A DNA stretch of 64,000 nt, taken from Branchiostoma floridae (taxonomy: Eukaryota > Chordata > Leptocardii > Amphioxiformes > Branchiostomatidae). The notes under the pieces were generated by a model that saw nothing but the letters and a program-made list of their open reading frames with translations, was not told the DNA's origin and made no database searches. Below, in pieces: positions 1 to 13,400 of the stretch. The translations under genes were made by a program, and so were the position numbers. How positions within the stretch are numbered: the stretch's first letter is position 1; each line of letters begins with the position of its first letter. The stretch is from contig NC_049986.1 in assembly GCF_000003815.2 (NCBI RefSeq), positions 2,166,696 to 2,230,695 of the forward strand, read 5' to 3'.

Positions 1-404
1 TGAGGTCATAAGAGCGTGCCTGCGTCAATCGCAGTGGATCATAGTAAATCGGGGAGCGTCGTATGGCGAAAAATAGAGCTGAAATGGATTTTGAACATGT
101 TCAAAATTTCGCTATCGTCGTAAGAATTTATTTGCCCCCATAGCAGAGTTCATTACGGCAATTTTTGTCTACTGATGAGGTTATAGATTTATGATTTTTT
201 AGCATGTTGTGATGGTTTCAGTTTTCCCTGATATTGTCGATATTGACGAAAAGGGGAAATATATCAGTCGCAACTGCCACAGTCGCAACCAGAGAACAGC
301 GAGCCACGCACAGGTGATGCAGACAATTGTTTGATCGCTTCATGCACGTGCGTTTATAATTAGATCAAATCTCAGCTCTCGTCGGTCTTGCGTCAGTTCC
401 ATGT
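1..404. other. Unassigned flanking DNA
   Basis: No convincing coding potential, RNA gene or repeat was seen in this left-edge stretch. It ends where the GGGAA-rich inverted repeat begins. Confidence 0.4.
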
Positions 405-1318
405 AAGCAGAGTCACGGGAATTGGAGAGTTTCCCGTACGGGAAACGCACCGTATAGTCGGTGCATTTCCCGTACGGGAATCTCTCCACGGGAAAGCGCT
501 GGTTCCCGGACGTCCTTGAGATGGGAATCTCTCCACCGGGAGCGAATGTTCCCAGACGGGTATTTCACCCGACGGCACCGACGGTGCGCGCAGGCGTTCT
601 CGCCGTGACAGTTCAAATAAAAAATTGACATATTTCGCGCAACGTTTAGATATTTCAAAGAACGTTGAAATAGACAACGTTGCACTGTCATAAACATTCG
701 CAGAATGGGAATTTTCCTCTGGGGAATTTCGCTAGTGGGCTGCCGGGCGACTTTGCGCGCAAGCGTTCTCTCGGGGACATTTGGAATCAAACATGGAGGG
801 TTCAACCTCCTTGGAATCAAACCTTTCAAAGAAAATTGAAATATATCCAAGAACTTTGATATACTATGGTGCACTGTCAAAGCAATCGCCTCCACAAATC
901 ATCGATATTTTTTTTACCTTACAGCTGCACAGATAAAGGTATAGTAAAACGAAATACGATAACATCGCGTTCCAAACATCACAGCAACTTTGTTACCGAG
1001 AATGCAAAAGAAACAAACAACGACTTACCTTTGGATGGGGCAGACTCGATATGGATATTAAGAGCTTGGTGTTCACAACTTTAAATGTTGCTTACATCGG
1101 CGTACGCTAAACTACCCTGAAACTTAGTAAACACCGGCCCAGCACCCACATAATCGCACTCCGCATCAAAATCCAAACCCACGCTGCCTAATTACATATG
1201 CATAGGTCAAGGGTCACACTCATGGGGTCATGGTGTCGTCATTACATATTCATAACCTCAAAGACACCAATGAACACAAAAAAAAAGACATACAGTGATA
1301 CACATCACATAAGACATA

Positions 1319-3710
1319 CATGTCGGTGACCGTCGGTACGGCATTACTATATACACTTGACGTCTGCCTTAGAAAAAGTAAGTGCAGCACATTCAAAATA
1401 CACACACCTCGGCAAGCACCTAATCGGTAGATTTACATACTACGGTACATTTTCAATGGAAGAAAAAAAAACACGAAACAGCAAGATACATAAACTTGTC
1501 GGAAAAAGACTAAAAGAAAAAGATTTTCACATCCATCAAGAAAAACTGGTTGAACATGATCCTATGCAAATGTCAAACATATGTAAAACATGTTGGAATA
1601 GTTCGGTAAGACAATAGTCTACATGCTTTAACTTCATGCGCCACAATCTGCACCAAAATGAAAAAAGAGATTAAATAAACACAGCCTAATAAAAGGATAG
1701 ACAAAAGCGTCAACAGGCCAAGGTAAAAACATTTTTTTCTTATGTTCAATACCTACGACAACGAAACAGTGTCACTAAGCATAGACTTACACAAAAACAT
1801 AAGAAAGACATACAAAACTGAAAATCTACAATACCGTCGGCAAATCTGTAACATGTCAAATATACATACAAAAATAATGTACTACGGTACATTTTTAATG
1901 AACACAAAAGAACAACCATATTCACATGCATAAGACCTTACATTTGGCATACATGTCGGTGACCGTAAGTACACATTACAAGACTCCAGTCTTGGTAGAA
2001 ACAGACAGTCTTGGTAGAAACAGACACAGAATTGGCCTACGATAAATTTCTTAATTCATTTACTTTACTCTTTGACGAATCATTTCCAATGAAAACAACA
2101 AAAATCGGCCAACGTTCCCACAGAAAACCCTGGTTGACCCGTGGCCTGCTCAAGTCAATTAAGAAAGAAAACTCTATGTGAAATACGTCAAAAACCAATT
2201 CATATCTTAAGAATTGCTAAAAATTATTATTACCACACAAATGATTTTTACGGAAGCGCCCAAAAATGTTAAGCAAACTTGGAATTTGATTAACAACTTA
2301 TTAAATCGTTGTGATAAATCTATAGCTGTCCCACACAAATTACAAACCGGACTCCAAGCTGCAAGCTATCACGGATAAAAATAAGATGTGCGAAGAATGT
2401 CGGCCCTGCCCTGGAAAGCAAAATACCAAACGCGGCAAATGATCCTCTCGATTACATCAATACCCATTTGAACCACCATCTACAGCTGAAGTTTTAGATA
2501 TAGTACGAAATCTGAAAAATTCCTTTGCCGGACACGACGGAATCAGTGCTAAAAAACTCAAAACTTCCCTACCTTATGTTATTTGTCCTCTTGTACGTAT
2601 ATCAACTTTATCCATCCAGAACGGCGTGGTCCCTAAGTCAACTAAAATCGCTTAAGTCATTCCCATATTTAAAAGCAATGAAACCTTGGTTAGTAATTAC
2701 CGCCCAATTTCAGTTCTACCCTGTATATCTAAGGTGCTCGAAAAACTAGTTTATAACCACCTTCTTAAACATTTAAATGAAAATAATATCTTGTACAAGC
2801 ACCAATATGGATTCCGTAAGAGCCACTCCACCCCAATGGCACTTATTCACTTAATAGTCAAAATTTCTTTTTGTCGATTCGCGATTTTTATCCGGGAATA
2901 CGACTGGAAAGGCAAATATGCCGGGAGAGGAATACTAGTATATACCGGGGTGCTTGTACCGGCACGTTCTTTTGCATGTCGTCCGCTCGTATTAAATATT
3001 TCCCAAATCGCCGCTATATTCTCTGTAATTTGCATCATTGGTTTCGTTTCGTTCTTTTTGTTCATCGTATTCGATGTTTGGGACTGTCGATATCATCGGT
3101 TATTACTGACGCGGCAGAAGTTACAGATGTCATTGAACAAATGTTCGTTCGTGGTGTAACAAAAACAGCTAACATCGTGGACCAACCAACTGTTTCTGGT
3201 ATTCCTTCTGGTACAAATTTTGTTCTACTTTGAGTATAATAATTATCACATATCTACGGTAATTTTACGGCAACATCTGATGCCGCGGGCCTATGGTTGT
3301 TTTTTCAGAGGAATGTAACAGTATTGTTGTTGATAAATGATAAACACAATGTCACACACCACCGAAAACAACACAGCTGACATACTATAATTATGTCACA
3401 AAGTGTGTTACCTACGGTCACTTGTTAGTATTTGTTAGGAGTAGGGCCTGCATGTATAAGCCCATTTGGCCTCTTCTTCTCTCCCGCACTGTATCTATAT
3501 GTTATATGTTTTAACTTTACTCTGTACTTTCTTTTTATGTGCAAATAAATAAAATCAATATACACATGACGTCTGTCTGCACAAATCAGCAAATTTACAC
3601 AAATCAGCAAATTGAACATGTCATAGGGATGTATCGTATGCAACACGCGCACCACTTTGTACTTGAAAATTTGTGGACATCTACGGTACATTTTCAATGG
3701 GAAAAAACAG
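1319..3710. repeat. Diverged dispersed repeat (ACGGTACATTT motif)
   Basis: The string ACATGTCGGTGACCGT occurs near 1319 and again near 1953. CTACGGTACATTTT followed by AATG occurs near 1440, 1873 and 3680, each time in similar A-rich surroundings. These look like eroded copies of one repeat of roughly 400-600 bp. The family is unknown, and the short open frames here are not supported as genes. Confidence 0.4.
2030..2865 (+). pseudogene. Truncated non-LTR retrotransposon reverse transcriptase (CR1/Jockey-like)
   Basis: Translated across frame changes, this stretch shows the linker and RT core of a LINE. RKPWLTRGLLKSIKKEN lies near 2113-2180, SFAGHDGISAKKLKTSLP near 2523, and NYRPISVLPCISKVLEKLVYNHLL followed by QYGFRKSHSTPMALIHLI at 2695-2862. 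NYRPIS-L and QYGFR-HST are RT blocks 1-2 of CR1/Jockey-clade LINEs. Stops and frameshifts interrupt the frame, and homology ends abruptly near 2865, before the catalytic aspartates. It is therefore a dead fragment. Clade assignment is tentative. Confidence 0.8.
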
Positions 3711-5089
3711 ACCAAAAACCAACAAGCTACATGTTTGACTCAATACATAGTTGACTCAATACAGCCCGCGTTTCTTTGTCACACGGCTTACGTATACTGA
3801 TCTCGATTAAATTTGATTTTCTTATTCTTATGTAGACAATAAATTGGATTTACAGTGCATGACGGGATAGCATCACCATACCGTACCGAGACGCCATGTT
3901 TCCTTTGTTTGAGAAGTGCAACTTACTTCGTGGAATTTAGATTGTATTAATTATTGTACGAAACAAATGGTAGTTTATTTGTATGATTATCAACAGTTCC
4001 GGTGTATATCTAAAATAGTACCTGAAGTTGTTTTTTTTTTCTGAAGTTACGCAACGAATTCTGTTTACGTTTAAAGTCACTCTTTAAGTCACCGGTTCTC
4101 TTTTTGTACATATATATATTTTTTGTACATGTTTATCAACTTTATCGTGTAGTATTTGTATTGACCGAAGATACATTATTCCAGATACACAAGCTTCTCA
4201 TCCGGTACGGCACAGCATCGCATGTAAACAATACTGTAGGTTAACTACGTTACTGAGTATCTTCATTAAAAACGGCAGCCTGCCCTAGAAGTACTAATGT
4301 CAGAATAAAGTTTTGTGAATGAATTTCCGTGTCGTGAAGATGCTTTCTTGCTCAATTCTATATTCGCCCCTTTCCGGACGTTACCGGATCTATATGCCGG
4401 ACTGTCGAGTAGATCAGGTAGTCATATAAAATGTGCGTAGTAACACTTCTGGATAACACAGCGTTCATATGACGCCAAAATTTACAGTATGGAATTATGG
4501 AATACTGCTAACAAACTAAACCAAACCACGCTACCGCCGCCATTTTGTTTGTTTGTGTACCTTTTTCTACCCGCGGCTCTGCAAAATTTCCTTATAATCT
4601 GCCGGCATCGTCAGGTAAAAGATCGCATATATGGACATCAACAATTTATCCACGCATTAGTTACGAGTATTTTCATGTTCTACTAAATCAAAGGCTGTTT
4701 TCGTGGTGTTTTACGTTTCGCCATTTGTCGGCGATACAAATTGGAAATCGTACGCATGGAGGCGTTCATACCGCACATAGATTGAACGTGGCTACACAAG
4801 TTTACTCCTTCACTTTGTGTTTAATCATCTGCGTAGCCGACGGTTTTCTCAGTGCCTGCGGAGTGGAAAAAAATACCTCATTTGTAAACATAACGTTAAC
4901 AGAACTTTGTAAGTAAAACGTGTGGTTCAGTTCTTTTGCAAAATCTTTTTGCAAAATCATGTCACCACAACAGTGCGGTTGTAAGAAAATCTTACAAGGA
5001 TATTTACTGATGAATAAATGCATTGGCAAATGAAGTACCATAATACGATTAAGAACCAATTAAAATACCCAGTAAATTGTTAGAAAATT
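2866..5089. other. AT-rich DNA, no recognised gene
   Basis: Between the LINE fragment and the right inverted repeat only short open frames are present. One plus-strand frame ends near 3232 with a modestly hydrophilic tail that I do not recognise. No splice-consistent gene model could be built. Confidence 0.35.
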
Positions 5090-5356
5090 GAAAATCATGG
5101 CGGCCCCGTGCGGACATCGCCCAGCCCCCACAGGTGAAATTCCCGTACGGACAACTGCCGGATTGAAGGTGAAATTCCCGTGCCTGCAATGTAGGTACAA
5201 TGCGAGTCCCCGTCCGGGACCCGTTGCTTCCTGGTGGAGAGATTCCCGCCACGGGAACCAGCGCTTCCCCGTGGAGAGATTCCCGCCACGGGAATCTCTC
5301 CCCCTGTATGGTGCTTTTCCCTCACGGGAATCGTTCCAATTCCCGTGAATCTGCCT

Positions 5357-7735
5357 ACCTCTCAGTTTACCATAATCGTAATAACCATGGGGACAACTCG
5401 AACATAAAGGCAGGCTCTATGAGTCGGAAATATATATGATATAATGCTTATCATTTGATTTTTGTATGATGGCATCTTTTTGTTGATAGCATATCATGAT
5501 CATGACGATCTTCGAAAGAGCCTGACACGTAGAGCCGGCAAGCAGGCCGAGATAACCATACCAGTACTCACGCTTGATTTGAAATTTTGCTTGTAATACT
5601 CTTGTTGTCATGGTCTTTTTTAATTTATTTTTTACAGTTAAAGATATTATAGGAAGGTATTTAACAGCTATGTCCACATTGTGTTGGTTAAAGAAGCACA
5701 AAAGCGGTCAGACGGCTATACAGAAGAGACACAAGTGAAAAATCTTGCGACGCTAGAAAAATTTTGAACACCATCCGATGCGTTGCGATGGCTTGCGATG
5801 CTTACGATTTTCTTGCGATGTACTGCGCTCATCGTACGATATGCGGAATAGTCCATCGCAACGAATCGTACGCGCTTTGTGACCGGGGCTTTACTTAGCA
5901 CCTAACTTAGCATCAGTCGTCAGTCACTTGATAACTTACTCTAACATGAGTATAAGGTCATACTGTCATCTATGGAAGGATGTCTATTAAGATTCGCTTA
6001 TAAAGAATCAGTTTATGACTTGGCGAACGTTTACTATGAAGAACTTAATTCCAAGATTCTTGATTACAGAAGTAGACTCGTCTTATCGGAACACAGTCCA
6101 TGTCGGGAATGCCTCAGCAGAGGCTTTTATAACAACATGTAATAAAGATGTGAAGTAGGTTGAACTCACTCCTCCAGCTACCGACATATTTCGGACATGG
6201 TATGTTAGGCTGAATACGAATTTTACTAGTACTGGAACTATGCGGCTCCAGATCTCCGAGACAAGCCCTAGATGACATGTGCGATCAAACGCTTTCTCGG
6301 GAGATATAGGTGGAGGGGTCCAAAAATGGTTTCGTAAGCTTTTTGGTTACTTTGGGCGTCACCACAAACCAGTTGTTAGCCAACAACCATTTGTCAGAGA
6401 AGGCACATTTGAGTTTTCCAAAGAGAAATCTTGTTCCAAATAAGTAAGTCATTAATATACATAATCGATATCGATGCTATTGTCATAACTTTTACCTCGC
6501 CAGGGCGGTTTTTCAGTCCATTTCTGCATGCGTCAAACCTGTTAATGAGGAACCAATTTTGTGAGTATCTGTGAGTAGTGGCCGATCGCTGCCTCGACGA
6601 ATACTACCCGAAAACACGTAAAAAACATCATCTTCTTGCTGCGACAACAACTATTTCGTCAGCACGCATGGCTGGCATATTGGACTTTCAAAATCTCGGT
6701 GCTTTGTGCTGATTCGCTCGTGCCCAAATATGGAGAAGGTAATTAATATTTATAGACAAATCGGTCAGTAGTACTCAGTACTGAATCTGGCCACCCAAAA
6801 GAAGCAGAGGCGAGATTCTACCACACAGATTCATCTCTGCTGTAGGTGAAGGAATGTAACTAGCCATGATTGTTTTAATAAGGCTTTGCCTTACGTTGCA
6901 CATATTACGATTATTTGACTTAACTTGATGTGTTTGTGCAGCTGTATACATAACATTCAGTGACATTATGATGTTGAATTAATTTAAAGCTCTAGACATT
7001 GATTTTATTGTTACCATGAACATTGTAAATTATGTCTGATTTCATTTGCTAAATGTTTATCTTATCATCTCATATCAAAGGACTATGTATGACTTGATAT
7101 GCATTTCCTTCGCACATAGTATGATTGTTGTCCGGTATTAAATATGATGTCCAGGAGTTGTGATTATTGTATGTTGAATAGAATACATCATTTATTAGGC
7201 AAAAGCATCCATTATATCACTAAGGACCGAACTGCCGCATAGGCAACACGTAATTTTATGGATGACATGTTTTTTTTTAAACCTCCTTGATGACATCATC
7301 TGCAGGCGGCAAAATGATAGGATAAAGGTGGTGGAAAAGATGCAACTTTCAAAGTAGACACCATAAACACCGTAACACAAATTTGAGTGTAGTAAAAGTG
7401 ACACTAATGTGGTAAACTGGTATCACTTACCCAGTTGGCCCACGTGTATTAAACTGTAATAAAAGTTATCGTCGGACTTCCCACTTAACTGGCTCCTCTT
7501 TTGTGCAAGATGGTAATTAATCAGCTCCTGTAGTTCCAGAGATGTCGCTAGAGCGTCATTGGCTTCCGCACAGAGCTATTTATGATTTAAAAATCACGTG
7601 CCTGTCTACATTAGTATCATTAATATGAGAATTAAAAGATCGAAACTTCAACGGCAGTACCTTGCCAAGCCGCTAGTTGCCACAATATCAAACCCGACCT
7701 GACCAGAGCTTTGTTTTCCCACTATCCCCAGATAA
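5357..7735. other. Intergenic DNA without recognised features
   Basis: This is AT-rich unique-looking sequence. A GCGATG-rich patch at 5765-5890 ending in ACCGGGGCTTTA resembles one end of a MITE, but no partner end was found. No gene supported. Confidence 0.35.
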
Positions 7736-7736
7736 T

Positions 7737-8012
7737 CATAATCCCTACATACTGATACCTAGGAATAATTTTTACAGCAAGATGTACATTTATAACTGCC
7801 ATAAAGAATCTACATAAGAAGGCCCTAAGAGCATTGTTTAGTGAGATCTTCTGTATCTCCACATTATAAACTGTTTGACACATGTGTCTTGCCAATATTA
7901 TTGTATGGATCTGAAGTCTGGTGTAGTAACAAATTGAACGACAAATGCTCGATAGAGTCTGTTTATATATAAATGTCTGTAAGTATATCTTAGGACTTCG
8001 AAGGAACGCCAG
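7737..8012 (+). pseudogene. LINE ORF2 C-terminal fragment
   Basis: The three forward frames together read YLGIIFTARCTFITAIKNL, KKALRALFS, then LFDTCVLPILLYGSEVWC (7859-7923) and finally YILGLRRNAS near 8010. Y-LG at the start, and the run to V-PILLYGSEVW, are the conserved thumb/connection region of CR1/L2-type LINE reverse transcriptases. Internal stops and frame shifts show that it is dead. It is separate from, but could be the same family as, the RT fragment at 2030-2865. Confidence 0.75.
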
Positions 8013-8019
8013 TGATTGA

Positions 8020-9650
8020 CTTTGCAAGTAGAGTGGAATTCGGGCGTTTCCCGCTTCCCCTTGTCCTATTATTCCCTAAGACAATTTGTCATCCAACAGG
8101 CTACTATTATGTCAAAGACATACTGAACTAGAAACTAATTGATCATGTTAAGTATTTCAGTTATTGCTATAGTCGTCACATGTACGAAATCAACGATACA
8201 AAGACAAGCATATTGTAAATGTCAGTCAAAAGTCTATCTATAACATCCATTACTGATTACAATTATTCAGACAGATTGAATTGTAATACAAGTACGATGA
8301 ATCAAACATCAATCAAACGTCAACTTCGGATATGAATACAAACTGCTAGACAAATCAAGTAACCTTATATATTTGCCAGACAATACTTACTTCAGGTGTG
8401 AAAATAGAACACCTACATACATGTATGTGCCCTGCAGTTGCATGCAATCAATACACGCGAGCACACGTGTACATGTATCCCCAAGCAATGCTACAAGTCC
8501 TTGCTATAAGTAATGGGGAATAAATGCGTAAACCAAACAAAACAAAAGTTAAACTAAATAGATTCACAGTCGTCTGTGACTCTAAAGGAAACTTTAATGC
8601 TTTTCTAAATCACATTTACACTTGGACAAGTAATACATTTCTCAGAGTGCCATTTCTTCTAAAAAATGCTAGAGATACTGTCGGTTCCGTGTAATTCATA
8701 ACTGACTGTATTGCAAATGTTTAAACTTAATTGAAAATAGACATTATGCTATCATTACTATAATTGTTCATTTCATTCATCATCATTGCTAAATTAGATT
8801 ATCGTAGTAAAACGAATAAATGAACTAGAGTTCGGGGACCTCATACCTCCATGAAATATTTATTGCTTTTTTGTGGATGGTATGTGTGTTTATAGTCGGT
8901 TGTATTTGAGAGTAATGGTTATAAATGTTATGGGAAAGTAGTGGTGTATTCATTTAATGACACAGAGGATGTCCATCTGATTAGTAATTATTAAAATGTG
9001 ACACTTAATTGTGTAATGTGCGTTTAAGAGGTCGACGGCATATGGTAGCGTAGTGTTCCTTAAGCTTGATGTTTGGCATTTAAACTGTCTAAGGTTGTCA
9101 GCATTATTGAGGTTCGACTATGTGCCTCAGAGCGGTGTGGTGGGAGGAAGTTGGGAAACTCAGAAAGAAGAAGGGATGTGGCCAACTTTAGTCAGATGGT
9201 GATTTGATTTTCCACCAATATGTCATAACATCAGCTGTTCACACGGTACAAAAATGAGATGCACACTTTCCTCTGATAGCCCTACATCAAATGTAAGATG
9301 AATACTTGGCGCCAACCCCGTCTGCTAAAAAACAAGTACCATTGGCTACGAAAGAGACAACTAACAACTGTCCCTTATGGTAACGAAATCAGAACATCTG
9401 TATCGCCCATAAAACTTCTGACACCCAACCCATCTAAGATGAGAGGACCTAATGGCATTTTAATCACCATGTCACTCAAATCAGCAGTACAGTATGTGAG
9501 ACATCCATACCTGTTAAGCATTACCGTTAAATGTGCCTCAACTTCTTACAATTATACTTACGCTTCACATCTCCATGATATCCTAAGCAGACATAAATAA
9601 AACTAATTATCATATTAAAAAAATCGGGGTTCCCCAAACAGCTGTCATAC
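8020..9650. other. Intergenic DNA with one repeat terminus
   Basis: No gene is supported. At 8823-8862 the sequence ACTAGAGTTCGGGGACCTCATACCTCCATGAAATAT is the reverse complement of the end of the repeat family found complete at 29415-30500 and partial at 54455-54863, so a terminal scrap of that family lies here in inverted orientation. Confidence 0.45.
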
Positions 9651-9673
9651 AAATCACCTCACTATCTGCTTAG

Positions 9674-10277
9674 AGCTAAGCCCATTAACAAACACTTAAA
9701 GCACGATATCGCAGATATAGGGGGGATTTCTGATATTATTACATCGATTATAACGACAGACACGGCGCCCAAAATCACATCGATTCGAGCTTTCATCACA
9801 GCCCACCAACACAACAGGTATGAAACCAATCCATCCAGCCGTTCTTGAGTAATCTTGTACACAGACAGAGACACATAACAGAAAATATAACCTCCATGAC
9901 ATTTCATGGAGGTAACTACTGTGCCAACTGTTACAAATATTTCAAACAGTCCTAAGCAGACATAAATAAAACTACTGGGAGTTCCCAAGACAGCTGTCAC
10001 CTCACTATCTTCTTGCAGCTAAGCCCATTAACAAACACATACAGCACGATGCCTGTACCAATTTATCTCAAATATAGGGGTGATTTCTGATATTATTACA
10101 TCGATTATAACGACAGATATGGCTCCCAAGATCTCATCGATTCGAGCTTTCATCACACCCCACCAACACAACAAGTATGAAACCAATCCATCCAGCCGTT
10201 CTTGAGTAATCATCTACACAGACAGAGACACATAACAGAAAATATAACCTCCATTCCATGACATTTCATGGGGGTAA
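9674..10277 (-). repeat. Two tandem partial copies of the ACCTCCATGA repeat family
   Basis: Two about 240-260 bp blocks (9674-9917 and 10018-10277) are near duplicates. Each runs from GCTAAGCCCATTAACAAACAC through CACCCCACCAACACAACA-like sequence to ATAACCTCCATGACATTTCATGG. The reverse complement of the second half matches the left part of the copies at 29430 and 32070 (AAGATAACTCAA-A-GGCTGGATGGATT). The small frames here are by-products of the repeat. Confidence 0.7.
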
Positions 10278-10289
10278 TAAACAATACCT

Positions 10290-11030
10290 CTAATGCAGGC
10301 CATGTCATATAAAGATCAAATGTTTCGAGTCATTTCGGGAAGGCCGGTCGAAAAAAAAACATGAAAGAAAAAGATCACGATTTTTCCCACCACCCTCTGC
10401 TTGGAGAGTAGTCTGTTGGTGCTTATATAATGCAGTAACAAAATAAATATTTGACATGTTAACGAGACATGTTGCACTCTGTTTGGTCTTTGGATACTCT
10501 CTTTGCCCATAATAGATCTGCTTGGGGATAAGTTCGAATAGCGTTAATGAAAATCATCGGATAGAGGTCCAAATTTCAAATTTATATACATAAGAATACA
10601 TGGCTGGAGTCCCTAACTTCCGTGGTTCGTACACTACACGCGCGCAAAGCTGCTACTTCTGGGGAATACGCTATTCCGGATATATCCGGGCACGGCACAC
10701 AGGACATGTATATGTGTGCCGGATATATCCGGGCTTGGCAGTTTGTTAAGAATATACAGTGACAACACTGAAAAAGTAGTTTTCCAAGTCTGAGGTAGTG
10801 CGCTACAAATAAGTGACGAAAGGCTTTCAAGAGTCTATGTTTGAGTTTACATTTCTCATTATTTACTTCGAAATGACATTAAATGCTAACATGGCGTATC
10901 AGTAGCAGTCGTGTTTGCCGGAAAAATCTTCTTCATGTGTTTTCCTAAAGTATGAAATATGCCCGTTTTGTGCATCATTTTTGACATGAAAATGACGTTC
11001 CTCTAATTTTTTAACATTGGATATGTTGAA
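10290..11030. other. Intergenic DNA with CCGGATATATCCGG palindromes
   Basis: No gene seen. Two copies of CCGGATATATCCGGGC lie close together at about 10674 and 10721. Each is a near-perfect palindrome and may be the remnant of a small transposon. Confidence 0.35.
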
Positions 11031-11227
11031 GGGTCGGAACAAGTATGTCTTGTAGCTGAAGGAATATCCTCATATAAGCATATCAAAAGTCATGATGATC
11101 CGTTCATTCCTTCTTGACTTATTCTCTTTCAAAGTCTGAAACTCAAGCGGCTCCCGTAGTTTAAAAAAAGCTGCTAGGGGACCCAGACACATACCTCTTA
11201 CTCTCTGCCCTCTTTGTCAGTTACACA

Positions 11228-11628
11228 TGTGACAACTTAAAGAGTCCTGTCATGGGATGCAGTAGACGTATAAACTCACCTCATTTATTATGCAAATTAG
11301 TTGTTAATTTGCATATTTAGTATCTTATTATGTAAGTCTTTACTTAGGCTATCTACGTACCAAAAATCATGATGATCTGTCAACACATTCATATTTTTGT
11401 CATTAATTATGCAAATTAGGAAGTCATTAACATAATTAATATGTATTTACATTTCTCTCTTTCTCATCTATATATTTGACAAGTTTGAAAGTCCTATCAT
11501 GGAATGCAGTGGATTTATAAACTTTCCTCATTAATTATGCAAATTAGCTGTTGTATTGCATAATTAGTATTACATTATGTATTTCATCACTTAGGCTATC
11601 AACAAACCAAAAATCATGACGATCTGTC
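11228..11628. repeat. Direct repeat pair with ATTATGCAAATTAG core
   Basis: Blocks 11228-11382 and 11476-11628 share the order AGTCCT-TCATGG-ATGCAGT, then TTATGCAAATTAG-TGTT, then AAAAATCATGA-GATCTGTC with about 75 percent agreement by eye. The same TATGCAAATTA motif recurs in the repeats at 29870, 30165, 32480 and 54472, which suggests one superfamily. Confidence 0.6.
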
Positions 11629-11639
11629 TTTTCGAGTTT

Positions 11640-13400
11640 TCGATTGAAAGGAAATCGGAGCCTGCAGTTCCAAAGAAGCCGCCACCCGAGGATAATTTTA
11701 GCGCCAACTATGACGCTATGCTGCAGTACCCAACTTGTCACCACCTTGTTTCCCAGCCCCTAAATAACTACCAAATATTGAAAACGATCCACAGCGTCTA
11801 GAGTTATCTTGTTCGTAACTGACACGCGCACACACTCGCCCCGCTGCAGTGCCGACGATACGTGCCAGGTGAACCATTTTCGAACAACACCTTCGTTTCT
11901 CCAACCGCTATTTAAGTACCAAATATCATTAAATTCCATCCACAGCTGCTCACGTTTAATGCGATCGAGCTACATATTGTGACACAGAGAAATTTTCCAC
12001 CCAAAATATAACCTTTTTGGCGAAGGTAAAAATCCAAAGAAAATTTGTATTTCCCGGTTAGAAGAAAGCCTATAGTATCGGCCTCTCGTTACTATATCGA
12101 TATCGTTTCTCTCCTGCCATGAAAATATTTCAATTTGAAAACACCGTCGCGTTGCGTTGAGAACGACCGCGATCCCGGGGGGCGTAACATTTATTCGTTT
12201 TGACGAATAAAGGTTAACTAGCGTTACAACAATGGTTATTGAAACTGTCGATTTGGCCCCCCTTGTGTTTTTTTACAGCTACTGCAGCGTTACAGGTAGT
12301 AGACTACCCTGGTAGTCGAGTACAATTATAGTCAATTTCGTAGTCTTGGGTCAGTGACCTCCAACAGAAGACCACATCTACTGTTCGAGGTCAATGACCC
12401 CAATTTAATAGTGAACATCTGTAGTACAGACAAATGAACTATAGTGGCGAAAGCAGGATATTATTGACTAATGATTCAACTCTTCCGTAGATTTTGTTGT
12501 CACATCTTAACACGACAAGGGCTGCTACCTTCGAGTGGAAGTGAAGTCTGTACAGTGAGTTTTGATTGGGTTCACTGTAGTTTGAAAATGTCAATAGTTG
12601 ACAGGAAGATTGTTGGGATACCAACAAACACTCGGTGCATGTCACTGATTGATACCCATTTTCCCATGGGAATGATGTGTTACTTCTTGTTCAAACCGGT
12701 TCTACCTGGTTGTATCTGCAGACGACGTTCTACAAAGCTGATAAAAAACCACCCTGTTGCTGGTTTTACTAAATTTCTTTGGGATAACAAATAAAATCTT
12801 TCACGCTGAGTAACTTTTTGAACATTTGCATCTTTTAGGGTTAAAAATATGTCATATGGACGATGAAAGTTTGGGTTGCCAGGTGATTGAGTGTGTCTGT
12901 GCCACGTGCCAACTTTCCACATGTCTGTAAATGTAGGTCAAAAATCCCCCCGAGCAATCACTCCTATAGGCGCATAACTTCTTTGTTCATCACAACGCGC
13001 CTCCTGTCAGGTAATCCTTAAATAATCACGCCTGTGAGACAAATTCGGAATTCCGAACTTGCAGTTACAACGGCTTGAACTTGAACCTTAACCGAATGAG
13101 TACCCATTACTAAGACCGTAACCCTGAAAATTATTCAGATGTGAAAGTGTCAATCTGGTATCTTCTGATTACTTTTGTTACCATGCCTGGCGGCTTTTGT
13201 GATGTAAATTATATAGGAGGTGGATCTGTTGTGTTTGTCTTAGTTAGTGAAGTCAGCGGAATTTGAGACCGTGCCGGAATTAGACCATTACCCAGTAGCA
13301 AAGTTGAGTTCCCATATGTACCTGTACGACGCTTACTAGTAACCATAGAATTACTTTTAAAACATTTGGACCATATAATAATCTTCATCTTCAATACACC
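11640..13400. other. Upstream region of the SLC22 gene
   Basis: No further gene was recognised. A plus-strand frame at 12471-12794 is open for 107 codons but has no motif I know. The promoter of the transporter gene should lie near the right end of this stretch. No TATA box or initiator could be assigned with confidence. Confidence 0.3.

Larger units (their letters stand above)
405..5356. mobile_element. Putative 5-kb element bounded by GGGAA-rich inverted repeats
   Basis: The left end (about 407-560) and the reverse complement of the right end (about 5090-5354) share GCAGA-T-CACGGGAATTGGA and then, at matching spacing, a block reading GAATCTCTCCACGGG(A/G)AAGCGCTGGTTCCCG with few differences. 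Both ends are packed with short palindromic TTCCCGTACGGGAA-like motifs, as in the subterminal repeats of many DNA transposons. A TA dinucleotide flanks both ends, but it is too short to prove a target duplication. The interior holds a broken LINE and repeats, with no transposase that I recognise. I infer a non-autonomous DNA transposon carrying nested insertions. Two unrelated solo copies in opposite orientation are the alternative. Confidence 0.5.

Noticed and set aside
12100-12235. Possible relation to 19420-19620 through GAACGACCGCG...CGTAACATTTATT
   Set aside because: Shared strings are short and the surrounding order is not conserved well enough to define a repeat.
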